From positions 372,001-436,000 of the forward strand of contig NZ_JAAORA010000002.1 in NCBI RefSeq assembly GCF_011601315.1: a stretch of DNA of 64,000 nt, given 5' to 3'. Positions 9,487 through 18,918 of this stretch are shown one piece after another (within the stretch, counting starts at the first letter, position 1; every line of letters begins with the position of its first letter). A model generated the notes under the pieces. It was not told the origin of the DNA. It saw only the letters and a program-made list of their open reading frames with translations, and made no database searches. The translations under genes and the position numbers were made by a program. This DNA comes from Candidatus Chlorobium masyuteum. Lineage in GTDB: Bacteria; Bacteroidota; Chlorobiia; Chlorobiales; Chlorobiaceae.

Positions 9487-12036
9487 TCAATCACGCTTCT
9501 CTCGCAGATATTTGTCAAGAATTGCCTCAAGATCAGAGGTGCGGATCGGTTTGGAGATATAATCATCCATTCCGGAGTTGATGCATTTTTCCCGGTCACC
9601 GATCATGGCATTTGCGGTCATGGCCACAATAAGAACATCAGGGGTTTTGCAGAGCAGGCGGTTTGTCCGGATATTTCTTGTTGTTTCATAGCCATCCATC
9701 TCCGGCATCTGGCAATCCATCAGCACAAGATCATATGCTTTATCGTGCATTGCCACCAAAGCCTCTTTTCCGCTTGAAGCCAGATCAGGAGATTGTCCCA
9801 GTTTACGAAGCATGGAGATGGCAACCTTCTGATTGACCGGGCTGTCTTCAACGAGCAGGATTTTGAATATTCCTGATGCGGGTTTCTCTGTTTGCTCCGT
9901 TATGCTGCGAAGTTCATCCGGGGTTTCACTCTCCCTGTTTTCGGAATTGAGCACATCGCTGATGGCATTGAACAGCTCCATACGCCGGACAGGCTTCTGC
10001 AGGATTCTGAATACTTTTGATGCGAAATGCTGTTTGATATCGCCGTACTTGAGGGTTGATGCAAGCATGATGATCGGGCATGGGCTCAGCGTGTTCAGTG
10101 CATTCAGCAGCAGATCAAATGCATCAGCGTTTTTCTGGATGTTGATATCAAGCAGAATTGCCGTCCATGGTTGCGTGATGTCCCCGGTGTTCCGGTCGCT
10201 TTTGATCAATGCAAGGCATGATTCGATACTCTCTGCTGAACGGTATTGGCAGTGCCAGGAATCAAGAAGATCGCCGAGCATAGAAAGCGCATTCTGATTG
10301 CTGTTGACAATCAAGATTCGGGCAGTTGCCGTTCCGGTCTGTGGCAGTAAATGTATTTCCGCTGATTTATCCTGCTTTTCAAGCATGATGTCAAAGCTGA
10401 AACGTGACCCTTTTCCAGGCTCACTTTCAACGGTAATTCCTCCGCCCATTTTATTGACAAGATAGCTTGAGATGGAGAGACCGAGGCCGGTACCTCCGTA
10501 TTTTCTTACCGTTGAGCCATCAGCCTGGATAAATGGCTTAAATATGGAACGCATATTTTCAGGCTCTATACCGATACCGGAATCCTTGACCGTGCACCGG
10601 ATCACGGCATGCGTTGGGGTTTCCTCCGCCTTCATCACGCTTACGACAATATCGCCATGATGGGTGAATTTTATGGCATTGCCAATAAGGTTTACAAGCA
10701 CCTGCCGGATTCTTACGGTATCGCCTTTAAGGGCAAGCGGTAAATCTCTTCCGGTTACAATGGTTAATTCAAGTCCTTTGGCCTGTGCTTCAAAGCCAAG
10801 CATTCCGCAGACATTTTCAAGGAGTTCGAGCAGATCAAAATCAACACTGTCGAGTTCAAGGCAGTTGGCTTCAATCTTGGAGAAATCAAGAATATCGTTA
10901 ATGATTTCCAGCAGGTTCTGGCCGCTGGTGATAATGGTCTTCACATATTTACGCTGCTCGGAATCAAGCTTTGTGTCAATCAGGAGGTCAGACATGCCGA
11001 TAACGCCACTCATCGGTGTGCGGATCTCATGACTCATATTGGCCAGAAACTGGCTTTTGGCCGCATTGGCTTCTCGTGCTTCCCTGACTTTCTCTTCAAG
11101 TTTTCTGTTGATTTCCTGCAACTCATTTCTTGCCATGTTCGCATCTTCAATGAGGTTGAGCAGTACAGCCCGCTGATTTTCCTTGAAGAGGTTCATATCC
11201 TGACCGGGATTCATCTCTTCGCCATGCTCCTCTTTCTGCAAATACTCATAATCGATCATGTAACCCTGCGGCAGGTCATCATGTTTGTGAGGTGATGTTT
11301 CGGCAATGTTGCCGGTATATTGCCCGAGCGTACGGCGCAGCCCGGTAATAATGCTTTTAAGCTCCAGTACGCGAAGCTCACGGCCAATCATAACACGGTT
11401 AAAGCGTTCGAGATCATTCAGCATTTTTTTAAGCTGATTTTCCATGTGCTTCCGCTCGGTAATATCTGAAAAGAGTATGGTAACGGAGGTGACCTTTCCC
11501 TGGATCATGCATGGGCCGAAACGGGATTCGATATCAAGGGTCACTCCGTTCGGAACCGAGAGTTTACATTCAAGAAGTGCCTGCCGGCCGTCAGCAAACA
11601 CCTTGTTTATGGTCTTATGGTAGTTGTTGCTGTGATCAGCCTCCGTGAGATGTTCACAGAGATGCTCTCCGATCCTCAGAGAGTCCGGGTAACCGGGCAG
11701 GCTCCGGTTGATATAGGTTATGCGATGCTCGCTGTCAACGGCAATAATGGTGTCGGGACTGTTGACAAGAACAGAATTGAGCGTGTTCTGGCTTTCACGC
11801 AGAGAGGTTAATGCCTCTTCCAGTTTTAACTGCGACAGTCCCAGCTCGTAATTATTATCTTCAAGCTGGCGCTTGATATCTGAAAGTTCAATGGATTTCC
11901 TGATCAGCTTGATATTCTGCTCAAGGAGAGTTGCCTGCTTCTGCCGCAGCTCCTGTTCGATACGGTTGCTTCGAAGCGAGGCCGCCTCAAGTTCACTGAT
12001 CCGCTTTTTCAGATTATGGTATTCTGTCTCTATCAT
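9487..12036 (-). CDS. Hybrid sensor histidine kinase, PAS and two receiver domains
   Basis: An 849-residue cytoplasmic two-component protein without transmembrane helices. In order: coiled coil (1-85), PAS domain (about 85-195), second linker helix (200-330), HisKA with phosphoacceptor His336 in [10 protein letters not shown], HATPase with N box NAIKF, G1 DSGIG and G2 GTGLGL (about 440-555), a first receiver (573-697) and a second receiver (725-845). REC2 keeps Glu730/Asp731 and phosphoacceptor Asp774. REC1 starts [10 protein letters not shown], so its acidic Mg-binding pair is gone, although Asp630 remains; it is probably a degenerate receiver. The upstream gene on the same strand encodes a FIST sensor 43 bases away, so the kinase likely takes its signal from FIST as well as PAS. 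Confidence 0.93.
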   Translation of the reverse strand: MIETEYHNLKKRISELEAASLRSNRIEQELRQKQATLLEQNIKLIRKSIELSDIKRQLEDNNYELGLSQLKLEEALTSLRESQNTLNSVLVNSPDTIIAVDSEHRITYINRSLPGYPDSLRIGEHLCEHLTEADHSNNYHKTINKVFADGRQALLECKLSVPNGVTLDIESRFGPCMIQGKVTSVTILFSDITERKHMENQLKKMLNDLERFNRVMIGRELRVLELKSIITGLRRTLGQYTGNIAETSPHKHDDLPQGYMIDYEYLQKEEHGEEMNPGQDMNLFKENQRAVLLNLIEDANMARNELQEINRKLEEKVREAREANAAKSQFLANMSHEIRTPMSGVIGMSDLLIDTKLDSEQRKYVKTIITSGQNLLEIINDILDFSKIEANCLELDSVDFDLLELLENVCGMLGFEAQAKGLELTIVTGRDLPLALKGDTVRIRQVLVNLIGNAIKFTHHGDIVVSVMKAEETPTHAVIRCTVKDSGIGIEPENMRSIFKPFIQADGSTVRKYGGTGLGLSISSYLVNKMGGGITVESEPGKGSRFSFDIMLEKQDKSAEIHLLPQTGTATARILIVNSNQNALSMLGDLLDSWHCQYRSAESIESCLALIKSDRNTGDITQPWTAILLDINIQKNADAFDLLLNALNTLSPCPIIMLASTLKYGDIKQHFASKVFRILQKPVRRMELFNAISDVLNSENRESETPDELRSITEQTEKPASGIFKILLVEDSPVNQKVAISMLRKLGQSPDLASSGKEALVAMHDKAYDLVLMDCQMPEMDGYETTRNIRTNRLLCKTPDVLIVAMTANAMIGDREKCINSGMDDYISKPIRTSDLEAILDKYLREKRD

Positions 12037-12079
12037 GACCTGTTTTTCGGAAAAAAGTTATAGTGCAGGGCACAACTCT

Positions 12080-13285
12080 CTATGCTTTTCCAAGCACCCA
12101 CAGAACAACGGTCTCATTGTGAAATTTTACGGATGAAAGCTGTCTGTTTGTTTTATCAACAGGGCCGATCTCTCCATAGGTATAAAATCCTGCCAGGGGC
12201 ACATCCAGACCGATGCAATTCCGCACGGCATCAACCTCCTCCTGGATTCGCCGTCCGAGTACCAGTTTTCGTCCAACACAACTGAACATAATAACCGCCA
12301 GGGGAGTTGCACCTTCGAGCGACTGCATGGCCTGCTCTGCAGCTTCTCTTGCTCCGTTGATGATATCGCCTCTTGAGGCGGTCGTCAGGGTTACTTCGCT
12401 CCCTTCCGGAATGGATGCTGCGAGCGAAATCGTCCCTTTATCATGATCGACGGATAATCCGCATCGCAATTGAAAGAGGTGATCACTGTTGCCGGTGGTG
12501 GTATTGTCAATGATACCGAACGGGTATTCAAGACAAACGGCAGGCAGTCTTGCCGCCCGCTCTTCACCCAGAAAATCCTTGTAGAGTTCAAGAGCATTGG
12601 TGTGTTCGAACTCTTTGACGACATTACCCTCAGATGAGGTGCACATAAAGCTGTTGCCTATCGAGGTGAAGCCGCTTCGCACACCGATGCCTGTTCTGAA
12701 CCGGTTGTTTCCGATTACCATCAGTCCGGCGATGGCATCCTTGTAGACCATTCCATTATAGTACTGATAGGTGCTTTCAAATCTTTCATCATCGCCAAGG
12801 TAGCCGCCGGTAATCTCAAAATCCTTTCCTAAAACTGACTGCAGGCCATCAAGAACCTTATGGCCGTCACCCCCCATACCATTAGGAAAAATAAGCAGGG
12901 ATGCATTGGAAGGCAGCGGGACCTTGTTGAGAATATCGCGGACCATCTCTATACTGCATGCCGCTTCATCAGCACTCATGTTATGGCCAATACCGGTAAC
13001 AAATTCAAGATCATCATTACCGAACGCCATGATAACGACTGATCCCGTTGAAAAGCCATTTGTTGAAATTTCACCGGCAGTTGTTCCTCCAACCATCGGG
13101 AGATCTCCTGTAACAGAAGAGATGCCCGCCAGAAGTTCACGATGATCAAACCGCATGGCGCCGAGTACTATAAGCACCTTGGCACTTCTGTCGAGTTTTT
13201 CTATAGCCTGAAGTGCAGCTTCTTTTCCCGCAGAAAAGGAGTCGGCATGGGAACTGAACCCAACGCCTACATAATGGTTTGACAT
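12080..13285 (-). CDS. FIST domain sensory protein
   Basis: A 401-residue protein covering FIST_N and FIST_C, a sensory module thought to bind small ligands such as amino acids. Supporting segments are VLGAMRFDHRELLAGISSV, LPMVGGTTAGEIS, GFSTGSVVIMAFG and, near the end, the C-terminal PLAGFYTYGEIGPV. It has no signal peptide or membrane helix. ATG 13285 has GGGGGCAGG upstream and is preferred over GTG 13309. It is the first gene of a two-gene unit with the hybrid kinase, which suggests that FIST feeds the kinase. The ligand cannot be told from sequence. Confidence 0.9.
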   Translation of the reverse strand: MSNHYVGVGFSSHADSFSAGKEAALQAIEKLDRSAKVLIVLGAMRFDHRELLAGISSVTGDLPMVGGTTAGEISTNGFSTGSVVIMAFGNDDLEFVTGIGHNMSADEAACSIEMVRDILNKVPLPSNASLLIFPNGMGGDGHKVLDGLQSVLGKDFEITGGYLGDDERFESTYQYYNGMVYKDAIAGLMVIGNNRFRTGIGVRSGFTSIGNSFMCTSSEGNVVKEFEHTNALELYKDFLGEERAARLPAVCLEYPFGIIDNTTTGNSDHLFQLRCGLSVDHDKGTISLAASIPEGSEVTLTTASRGDIINGAREAAEQAMQSLEGATPLAVIMFSCVGRKLVLGRRIQEEVDAVRNCIGLDVPLAGFYTYGEIGPVDKTNRQLSSVKFHNETVVLWVLGKA

Positions 13286-13634
13286 AGTAACCTGCCCCCT
13301 GTCGTTCACTGTTATAGGTGATTGACCCGGATAGAGCCAATGGTTGTTCAGCTGTTGCTGTCAGGAAAATTTCGGGAGTTACTGCTCGTCAGCATTGCGC
13401 CGTGAGTTTACCGGTAGCCTCAAAAAAGGAGAATATCTACACTTAGGTTAACACTTTTTTTCGGTAAAACCGAACGCCTCGCGGTTACTGTACCGGGAGT
13501 TGGCCGCCATCGGCGAGGGTGCATATGATTCGTATTCGTTGTCGGGGGGCACCGGAAGAGAGGCTTTTCAGGCAACCATAAAAAGCCTCAGTATAACCTG
13601 AAGCTTTTTATGGTATAAAATGTCATGCTCTCGC
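13286..13634. other. Gene-free gap between FIST gene and HTH regulator
   Basis: About 349 bases without a supportable gene. The right end holds the hairpin at 13575-13614. The left part must contain the promoter of the minus-strand FIST-kinase unit. A small inverted pair, CGGTAAAACCG, lies near 13465. I found no riboswitch-like fold by eye. Confidence 0.5.
13575..13614 (-). terminator. Hairpin terminator after the short HTH regulator
   Basis: A perfect 12-bp inverted repeat, ACCATAAAAAGC (13575-13586) and GCTTTTTATGGT (13603-13614), separated by 16 bases. It starts 21 bases beyond the stop of the minus-strand regulator, and the minus strand reads GC then a T-run. Confidence 0.7.
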
Positions 13635-14138
13635 TTACAGTGATACAGCGAAATCGGAGAGGTAGGTTTTTATTGACTGGTGTTTTCCAAGGGAAAGCTT
13701 TTTGTGCATTCTGTAGCGGATGCTTTCCATGCCTCTGGTCGTTATACCGACAGAACGGGCAATCTCCCTTGTGTCGTAGTTAAGTTTTACCAACAGGCTT
13801 ATTCTCAGTTCACGCTGGTTGAGGTTGGGATGTTTTTTCTGAAGCCTGGATAAAAAGAAAGAGTCTGATTCGGTCAGTTCGATGTTCAGGCGTTTTTCAA
13901 TTGTTTCAGTCTCGATCAGGCTCAGGCAAGAGTCGGTCATCTCTCTTTTGATATTGGTATCTATTTCAAGAGCGTATATCTGGTCGAGCAGATTACGAAG
14001 GGCTGTGGTTTTTTCGGCGATTGCGGTCGAGACTCTTGTGAGCTCCATATCCTGTGTGGCAATCCGGGTTTTAAGCTCTGCGATCTCTTTTTCGAATTCG
14101 AGAGTGGACTTTTTGTTCAGTTCTGCATGGGTAGTCAT
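13635..14138 (-). CDS. Coiled-coil LuxR-like HTH regulator, short paralog
   Basis: A 167-residue protein with an N-terminal coiled coil (about 1-70) and a C-terminal helix-turn-helix. The HTH region reads LNQRELRISLLVKLNYDTREIARSVGITTRGMESIRYRMHKKL, the pattern of LuxR/GerE-type domains common in Bacteroidetes regulators. It matches the C-terminal half of the neighbouring 408-residue protein closely (QKKxPxLNxRELR, RGxESIRYRMHKKL, KHQSIK), so the two arose by duplication. This copy has no sensor domain. ATG 14138 (MTTHAEL) is preferred; the longer in-frame ATG at 14204 would add 22 residues. Targets are unknown; the adjacent FIST-kinase unit is the natural first guess. Confidence 0.75.
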   Translation of the reverse strand: MTTHAELNKKSTLEFEKEIAELKTRIATQDMELTRVSTAIAEKTTALRNLLDQIYALEIDTNIKREMTDSCLSLIETETIEKRLNIELTESDSFFLSRLQKKHPNLNQRELRISLLVKLNYDTREIARSVGITTRGMESIRYRMHKKLSLGKHQSIKTYLSDFAVSL

Positions 14139-14407
14139 TGTAATACTTATCTGGTTTTTTTCGATGTTCGACTTGATCTGTAACGATAACGCTAAGAGAC
14201 TCAAATCCAGGACCCAACCGGCTGCGTCTTCATTATTTTACTGCCGTTCGCTTTGACGTGTTGGTGAGTGTAATATGTGTAATAAATTCATTAAAACGAA
14301 CATATTTTACTCTTTTTTTTAAGAAGTACTCTTTTTTATAAGATATTCACGCCATTAACTATCACTTTATCCGGTATTTCAGTGAGAGCCGCACTGGAGG
14401 CTATACG

Positions 14408-14431
14408 CCACTGATCGTCAATGATCAGTGG
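14408..14431 (-). terminator. Stem-loop just after the long HTH regulator
   Basis: CCACTGATC (14408-14416) and GATCAGTGG (14423-14431) form a perfect 9-bp stem with a 6-base loop, 3 bases beyond the minus-strand stop at 14435. No T-run follows, so it may protect the 3' end or act as a weak terminator. Confidence 0.5.
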
Positions 14432-14434
14432 ATG

Positions 14435-15661
14435 TTATGGTGCTGTAATCTCAAGAAGACAGTTCTTGATTGACTGGTGTTTTTTGATGCCCAGTTTTTT
14501 ATGCATGCGGTAACGGATACTTTCAGCACCACGTTTAGATATGCCGAGTGTACGGGCAATCTGCGTGTTGTTGTAATTCATTTTTACCAGCAGTGCGAGC
14601 CTCAGTTCCCGATGATTCAGGCCAGGGTATTTTTTCTGAAGTTGCAGAAGAAATTCTGAATCGTTTACGTCAATCGGCGGATTGATGTAACGTGTTTCAA
14701 CTGTTTCCGCTGCCATCAGCGCCCTGCAATACGTTAACATCTTTTGTTTTACTTCAGGGTCAATGTCAAGTATATGAATGGTGCTGCACAGCTTCTCGGC
14801 CACCGTACTGTTTTTATTGACAGCAGCTGATATCCTGTTGAGCTCAATTTCCTGAACGGCAATTTTCCCTTTCAGGGAGCTCTTTTCCTGATCGAGATTA
14901 CAGATCGTTTGTCTGTTCAGTTCGATCTCTGCGTTCAGCCGGATATTTGTTTTGGATAGTTGTTCTTCATATTCGGTTTTCAACTGTTCCATCTGCAGCT
15001 GATGTTCTTTGTTGAGGGCATGCAGATCACTCTGCAGGCTTTTAATTGCCCTGAAAAAAGGATGAAGGATGTTTTCAGCAGGCGGTATATTGATCTGCTG
15101 GTTTGTCATCTGCAGGAGACTCATACGGGCAGTAACGGCGAGAAACTCGTTTTTGAGCAGTTCATAGCTTTTGTCCTTACTGTTTTCCTGGGAGGAAGGG
15201 AAGGGCTTTCCTGATTTGAATGAGAGTACGGTCTCTATGGCTTCTCTATAGTTTTCAGCACAGAGAAGCCTGGTTTTTTCAGAAGAAAGAGACTGGAAGG
15301 TTTCCATCTCAATAGCGATATCGGGATGTATGTTGTAGAGTACGGCAAGCCGGATATTGCGGCCCCAATTGTAGATGAAGTTGAGCATATCTTTTTTGTA
15401 CCGGTATGCTATGGCTCTTACATTTTCAAAGTCCGCGATGATATAGAGGGGTTTATCGGTCAGCTCAAGATCAGTGAGCACATCCTGAAACCGATTGATT
15501 TTAATGCCGGCAAGAGTAATATCCCTGTTCGCCTGGTGTGACATCAGTACGATGTCGTGTCCGATGCACTTGAATATGGTGTTATAGCCATCTTCACTAT
15601 GCGGAGAGATCCATTCAGGTTTTTCCTGTACGGGCAATTTTGATACCGGGCATTTTTTCAT
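14435..15661 (-). CDS. LuxR-like HTH regulator with N-terminal domain and coiled coil, long paralog
   Basis: A 408-residue soluble protein. Residues 1-155 form an alpha/beta domain I do not recognise with certainty; the run KPLYIIADFENVRAIAYRY followed by RLAVLYNIHPDI has a STAS-like or receiver-like flavour. A long coiled coil covers about 165-300. The HTH is at about 340-400 (LNHRELRLALLVKMNYNNTQIARTLGISKRGAESIRYRMHKKL). The last 150 residues are paralogous to the adjacent short regulator. ATG 15661 fits the reading frame, and no membrane segment is seen. With the FIST and hybrid-kinase genes downstream on the same strand it makes a four-gene signalling cluster. Confidence 0.78.
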   Translation of the reverse strand: MKKCPVSKLPVQEKPEWISPHSEDGYNTIFKCIGHDIVLMSHQANRDITLAGIKINRFQDVLTDLELTDKPLYIIADFENVRAIAYRYKKDMLNFIYNWGRNIRLAVLYNIHPDIAIEMETFQSLSSEKTRLLCAENYREAIETVLSFKSGKPFPSSQENSKDKSYELLKNEFLAVTARMSLLQMTNQQINIPPAENILHPFFRAIKSLQSDLHALNKEHQLQMEQLKTEYEEQLSKTNIRLNAEIELNRQTICNLDQEKSSLKGKIAVQEIELNRISAAVNKNSTVAEKLCSTIHILDIDPEVKQKMLTYCRALMAAETVETRYINPPIDVNDSEFLLQLQKKYPGLNHRELRLALLVKMNYNNTQIARTLGISKRGAESIRYRMHKKLGIKKHQSIKNCLLEITAP

Positions 15662-15914
15662 GTTTCAGTCCAAAACGCTTGTTATCAAAACTCCCCCTGA
15701 GGCTTTTTCGTACCGGTGATCTGCGCGCTGTTTGATAAAGATAGCAACAGTTTCATGTTGATATCGTTGAGCGGATCGCTTCATGAGCAGTGCCGGTATT
15801 TCCTTTTTTTGCAAGATATTGTATTCATACTTGCATGTGATTTTACCTGCAGGAGAGTGATTGTTCTTATTATTGCATTAAATCATCTTGTCTGAATAAT
15901 AAAACGAAAATATT

Positions 15915-16421
15915 ATTAATAAAATCAGGGTTGTATTTATCTGCTATGAAAACATCTGCCGTTCTCCAATGGCGGAAGGTGTTTTTTGTGATCTGCTTGT
16001 TCGACATGATCTCCGGCACTTTTTTTCAGTCAGTTCCGCTGGTACGGTCAGTTACCAGGAGGGTTCACCGCCTGATGATCGTGCCATAGCGGTGCTTCAG
16101 CCGCTTGGGATTGATATCTCTTCAGTGCGGGCCCGTGGTGTCCGGGAGCTTGATCTGCATGAGTATGACTGGATATTTACCATGGATCACGAGAATTATG
16201 AGGAGATCCTCACATTTTTTCCGTCTCACGAGCAGCCCCGTATACACAGGGTTCTGGAGTTTGTTGAGGGCCGTTCCGGTGACGAGGTTGCAGACCCCTA
16301 TTACGGAGCGTTCAGGGAGTTTGAAGGTGTCGCAGAGGAGCTCTCTCTCGCATGTGAACAGATTCTTGAGCGGATGTTCGAGCAATACCCGTATCTTGCA
16401 CAGCATTCCGGGAGGAGTTGA
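15915..16421 (+). CDS. Low molecular weight protein-tyrosine phosphatase, non-standard start
   Basis: The conserved P-loop of LMW-PTP is present: codons from 15942 read CYENICRSPMAEG, a CX5R loop with catalytic Cys at 15942-15944 and Arg at 15960-15962. The usual Gly of CxGNxCRS is Glu here. The Asp general acid lies in the C-terminal VADPYYGAFREFEGV. The first in-frame ATG (15969) falls after the catalytic Cys and so cannot be the true start. Upstream the frame stays open back to a TAA at 15900 but contains only ATT (15912, 15915) or ATC (15924) as possible starts. I set the start at ATT 15915 as a guess, giving 168 residues. It may be a rare ATT start, a sequencing error, or a recently damaged gene. 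It overlaps the region before the lipid kinase gene. Confidence 0.75.
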   Translation: MNKIRVVFICYENICRSPMAEGVFCDLLVRHDLRHFFSVSSAGTVSYQEGSPPDDRAIAVLQPLGIDISSVRARGVRELDLHEYDWIFTMDHENYEEILTFFPSHEQPRIHRVLEFVEGRSGDEVADPYYGAFREFEGVAEELSLACEQILERMFEQYPYLAQHSGRS

Positions 16422-16450
16422 ATTTCAGATGTTTTTTTTATGTACTCAGG

Positions 16451-17389
16451 ATGACAAACCGTTCCCGTTACCTTTTTATTTTCAATCCCGCGGCTGACAA
16501 GGGCCGGGCCTCCCGAAAGTCAGAATGGCTTGAAGCCCTTGTGACTGCAAGTCAGGAGTCCGTTTTGGTCAGGACCACTCATGCAGGCCATGCAGGAGTG
16601 ATTGCCCGGGCCGAACACCGTCAGAGTACCAGCATCATTTCCTGCGGTGGTGACGGTACGCTTCATGAAGTAGTCAATGCTGTTGCCGGCGAAGGGTGTA
16701 CGGTCGGGGTATTGCCCTTCGGCTCGGGTAATGATTTTATCAAAACCCTGAATCCTGACAGGAGGCAGCGGCGTGGTATCAGCCATTTTTTTGATTCCGT
16801 TAGCCGGGAGGTTGATCTCGGCAGAGTGGCATTCGCAAATTCTGATAACCGTTTTTTCATCAACTCCCTCGGTATCGGTTTTACCGGCAGGGTTGCCAAA
16901 AGTGTCAAGGGTGCGCCCTGGCTGAAAGGAGAGCTTGCCTACCTCTATGCGCTTTTGACAGTGCTTGCAGGCTATTCGGCACCGAAAATGAAGATTTCCA
17001 TCACGCTTGAAAACTCTGTTCTGGAGCTTGATGAGCCGGTTTTTGCTTTTTCGGTTTCGAATGGTAAAGTTGAGGGCGGGAAGTTCCGGATTGCACCTCA
17101 TGCCGAAATCACGGATGGTTTGCTGGATGTGTGTATTCTCAGGGGGATCACGAAACTCGAGTTTTTCCCCTACGTGTTCAAATACCTCAACGGAACACAG
17201 ATCAACGATCCTAAAGTGATTTACTGCAAGGCGAAAGCTGTTGACGTCACCCTGACGGAACCCGATGTCATGCATATGGACGGGGAGGTCTATGATGACA
17301 TTCATGGCAGGGTTGCCATATCGGTCCTACCAAATGGCATTACGATGCTCTGTGACCTTTTAGAGGACTCTGAGCCAAAAAAAGCGTAA
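16451..17389 (+). CDS. DAGK/LCB5-family lipid kinase
   Basis: A 312-residue diacylglycerol-kinase-like enzyme (YegS/DgkB type) that phosphorylates a lipid alcohol. The nucleotide site is shown by IISCGGDGTLHEVVNAV, and LPFGSGNDFIKTL is the second hallmark. The C-terminal beta-sandwich ends with MHMDGEVYDD and a run of small residues. ATG 16451 (MTNRSRYLFIFNP) starts the conserved fold; an upstream TTG at 16418 is less likely. It follows the phosphatase gene by 29 bases and is probably cotranscribed. The exact lipid is not deducible. Confidence 0.9.
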   Translation: MTNRSRYLFIFNPAADKGRASRKSEWLEALVTASQESVLVRTTHAGHAGVIARAEHRQSTSIISCGGDGTLHEVVNAVAGEGCTVGVLPFGSGNDFIKTLNPDRRQRRGISHFFDSVSREVDLGRVAFANSDNRFFINSLGIGFTGRVAKSVKGAPWLKGELAYLYALLTVLAGYSAPKMKISITLENSVLELDEPVFAFSVSNGKVEGGKFRIAPHAEITDGLLDVCILRGITKLEFFPYVFKYLNGTQINDPKVIYCKAKAVDVTLTEPDVMHMDGEVYDDIHGRVAISVLPNGITMLCDLLEDSEPKKA

Positions 17390-17650
17390 CGTCTTGCGTT
17401 CCTTCCGACAGCTTCCGATGCGCTCAAATTGCAAAACTTTCTCTATTTGTCGTACCTTAGTCAATAGCCTCATTTTTGGCTTTCTGTTTACTTTACGGTT
17501 TGTTGGATTTACCTTTACCATCAGCAGCCGTTTTTTCTTTCTCGAATTTTTGCCGCGTTTTTGTCACAGTTTTGTTACCTGCACACCATCGAGTAACACG
17601 AGCTGCTGTAAATATCCTGACGGTAAATAGTAAAATACGCCCTTTGCAGA

Positions 17651-18901
17651 ATGCAGGTTATCATTTTTGAAGACACCAGGGTTCATGAACTGAAGCCGCT
17701 TGTCAATCTCAAGCCGGTTTACGGCCTCCATACCGGTTTCCGCTCTCTTCGCGAAAAGTTTGAGCACTTCACCCGGGGTGAGGTGACGCTTGGCTGGCAT
17801 CTTCGCCGCTATCTTGCCCCGTTCTATGCTGAACAGCACCCCGAATGTGTTATCAACAGAGTCGTCGAGGATGATCTGCTGCTGGTCAATGGCCGGCTGG
17901 TTTGTGAGGAGACAGCTGCCGGGATAGTTATTGATGGTGCCCTTGAACCGGGCAGGGGTTATATGCAGGGCAGTGATCTGCTTTTTGCCAGAGTGCCGAG
18001 GAGTCTCATTACCGATGAATCCGGTATGATGCCGGACCTCCTTGATACCCGCAGGATTGCTGCAGAGCTTGTTACGGAGGCGGTTACGGGGTTCAGGCTG
18101 ATCAGCAACATCTGGGATGTCATCGCCTATCACACCGATGAACTGCAGCGGGACGCCGCAACACTGGAACTCGGTCGTATTGAAGGCGATGTTCACCCGG
18201 CGGCCGCTATTGTTAACCGTTCGAATATCTATGTTGGTCCCGGTGCGGTTGTACGCGCCGGTGCGGTGCTTGATGCCGATGAGGGTTTTGTTGCCATCGG
18301 TGCCGGTGCGGTTGTGGATCCGCAGGCCGTGCTGATGCAGAACGTTTTTCTGTCGCCCTGGTCACGGGCTAAAATCGGGGCTAAAATATACAGCAATGTT
18401 TTTATCGGGACCGCCTCCCGAATCGGCGGAGAGGTTGAAGACTCCATTATCGAGCCGTTTGCCAACAAACAGCACGATGGTTTTCTCGGTCACTCCTATA
18501 TCTCATCATGGTGCAACCTCGGGGCGGGTACCAATACAAGCGATCTTAAAAATAACTACAGCCGGATCACCCTTATGCTCAATGGCCGCGAACAGATGAC
18601 CGGCATGCAGTTTCTCGGACTGTTGATGGGGGATCACTGCAAAAGCTCCATCAACTCCATGTTCAACACCGGAACCGTTGTCGGAACCGGGGCAAATGTT
18701 TTTGATGGAGGGTTTCCCCCGAAAGAGGTGCCCTCTTTTTCCTGGGGAGGTCACGGCGGATTTGTGCCCTATGAGATTGAGCGGGCTGTTCAGACGGCAA
18801 GAAAGGTTATGGAGCGCAGGCAGGTTGTGATGAGCAGCGCCTATGAGGCCATGTTCCGTTTTGTCGCCGGAACGGAACGTACACTTCAGCTATTTGTATA
18901 A
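17651..18901 (+). CDS. GlmU-like putative sugar nucleotidyltransferase with left-handed beta helix
   Basis: A 416-residue protein of the Bacteroidetes/Chlorobi GlmU-like family. The N-terminal part (1-170) resembles a reduced nucleotidyltransferase fold, and the C-terminal part is a hexapeptide-repeat beta helix (about 185-370; VHPAAAIVNRSNIYVGPGAVVRAGAVLD). The segment LGHSYISSWCNLGAGTNTSDLKNNY matches GlmU acyltransferase-site sequence. Function is likely sugar-1-phosphate activation or acyl/acetyl transfer for cell-envelope sugars; the true substrate is unproven. It begins a plus-strand run with trpG and a LOG-family gene. The 261 bases upstream hold no gene I can support. Confidence 0.82.
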   Translation: MQVIIFEDTRVHELKPLVNLKPVYGLHTGFRSLREKFEHFTRGEVTLGWHLRRYLAPFYAEQHPECVINRVVEDDLLLVNGRLVCEETAAGIVIDGALEPGRGYMQGSDLLFARVPRSLITDESGMMPDLLDTRRIAAELVTEAVTGFRLISNIWDVIAYHTDELQRDAATLELGRIEGDVHPAAAIVNRSNIYVGPGAVVRAGAVLDADEGFVAIGAGAVVDPQAVLMQNVFLSPWSRAKIGAKIYSNVFIGTASRIGGEVEDSIIEPFANKQHDGFLGHSYISSWCNLGAGTNTSDLKNNYSRITLMLNGREQMTGMQFLGLLMGDHCKSSINSMFNTGTVVGTGANVFDGGFPPKEVPSFSWGGHGGFVPYEIERAVQTARKVMERRQVVMSSAYEAMFRFVAGTERTLQLFV

Positions 18902-18918
18902 CGTTTAAGCGGATATCC

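Noticed and set aside
17394-17670. Short plus-strand frames before the GlmU-like gene
   Set aside because: Phe/Leu-rich low-complexity translations without ribosome-binding sites; probably promoter DNA.
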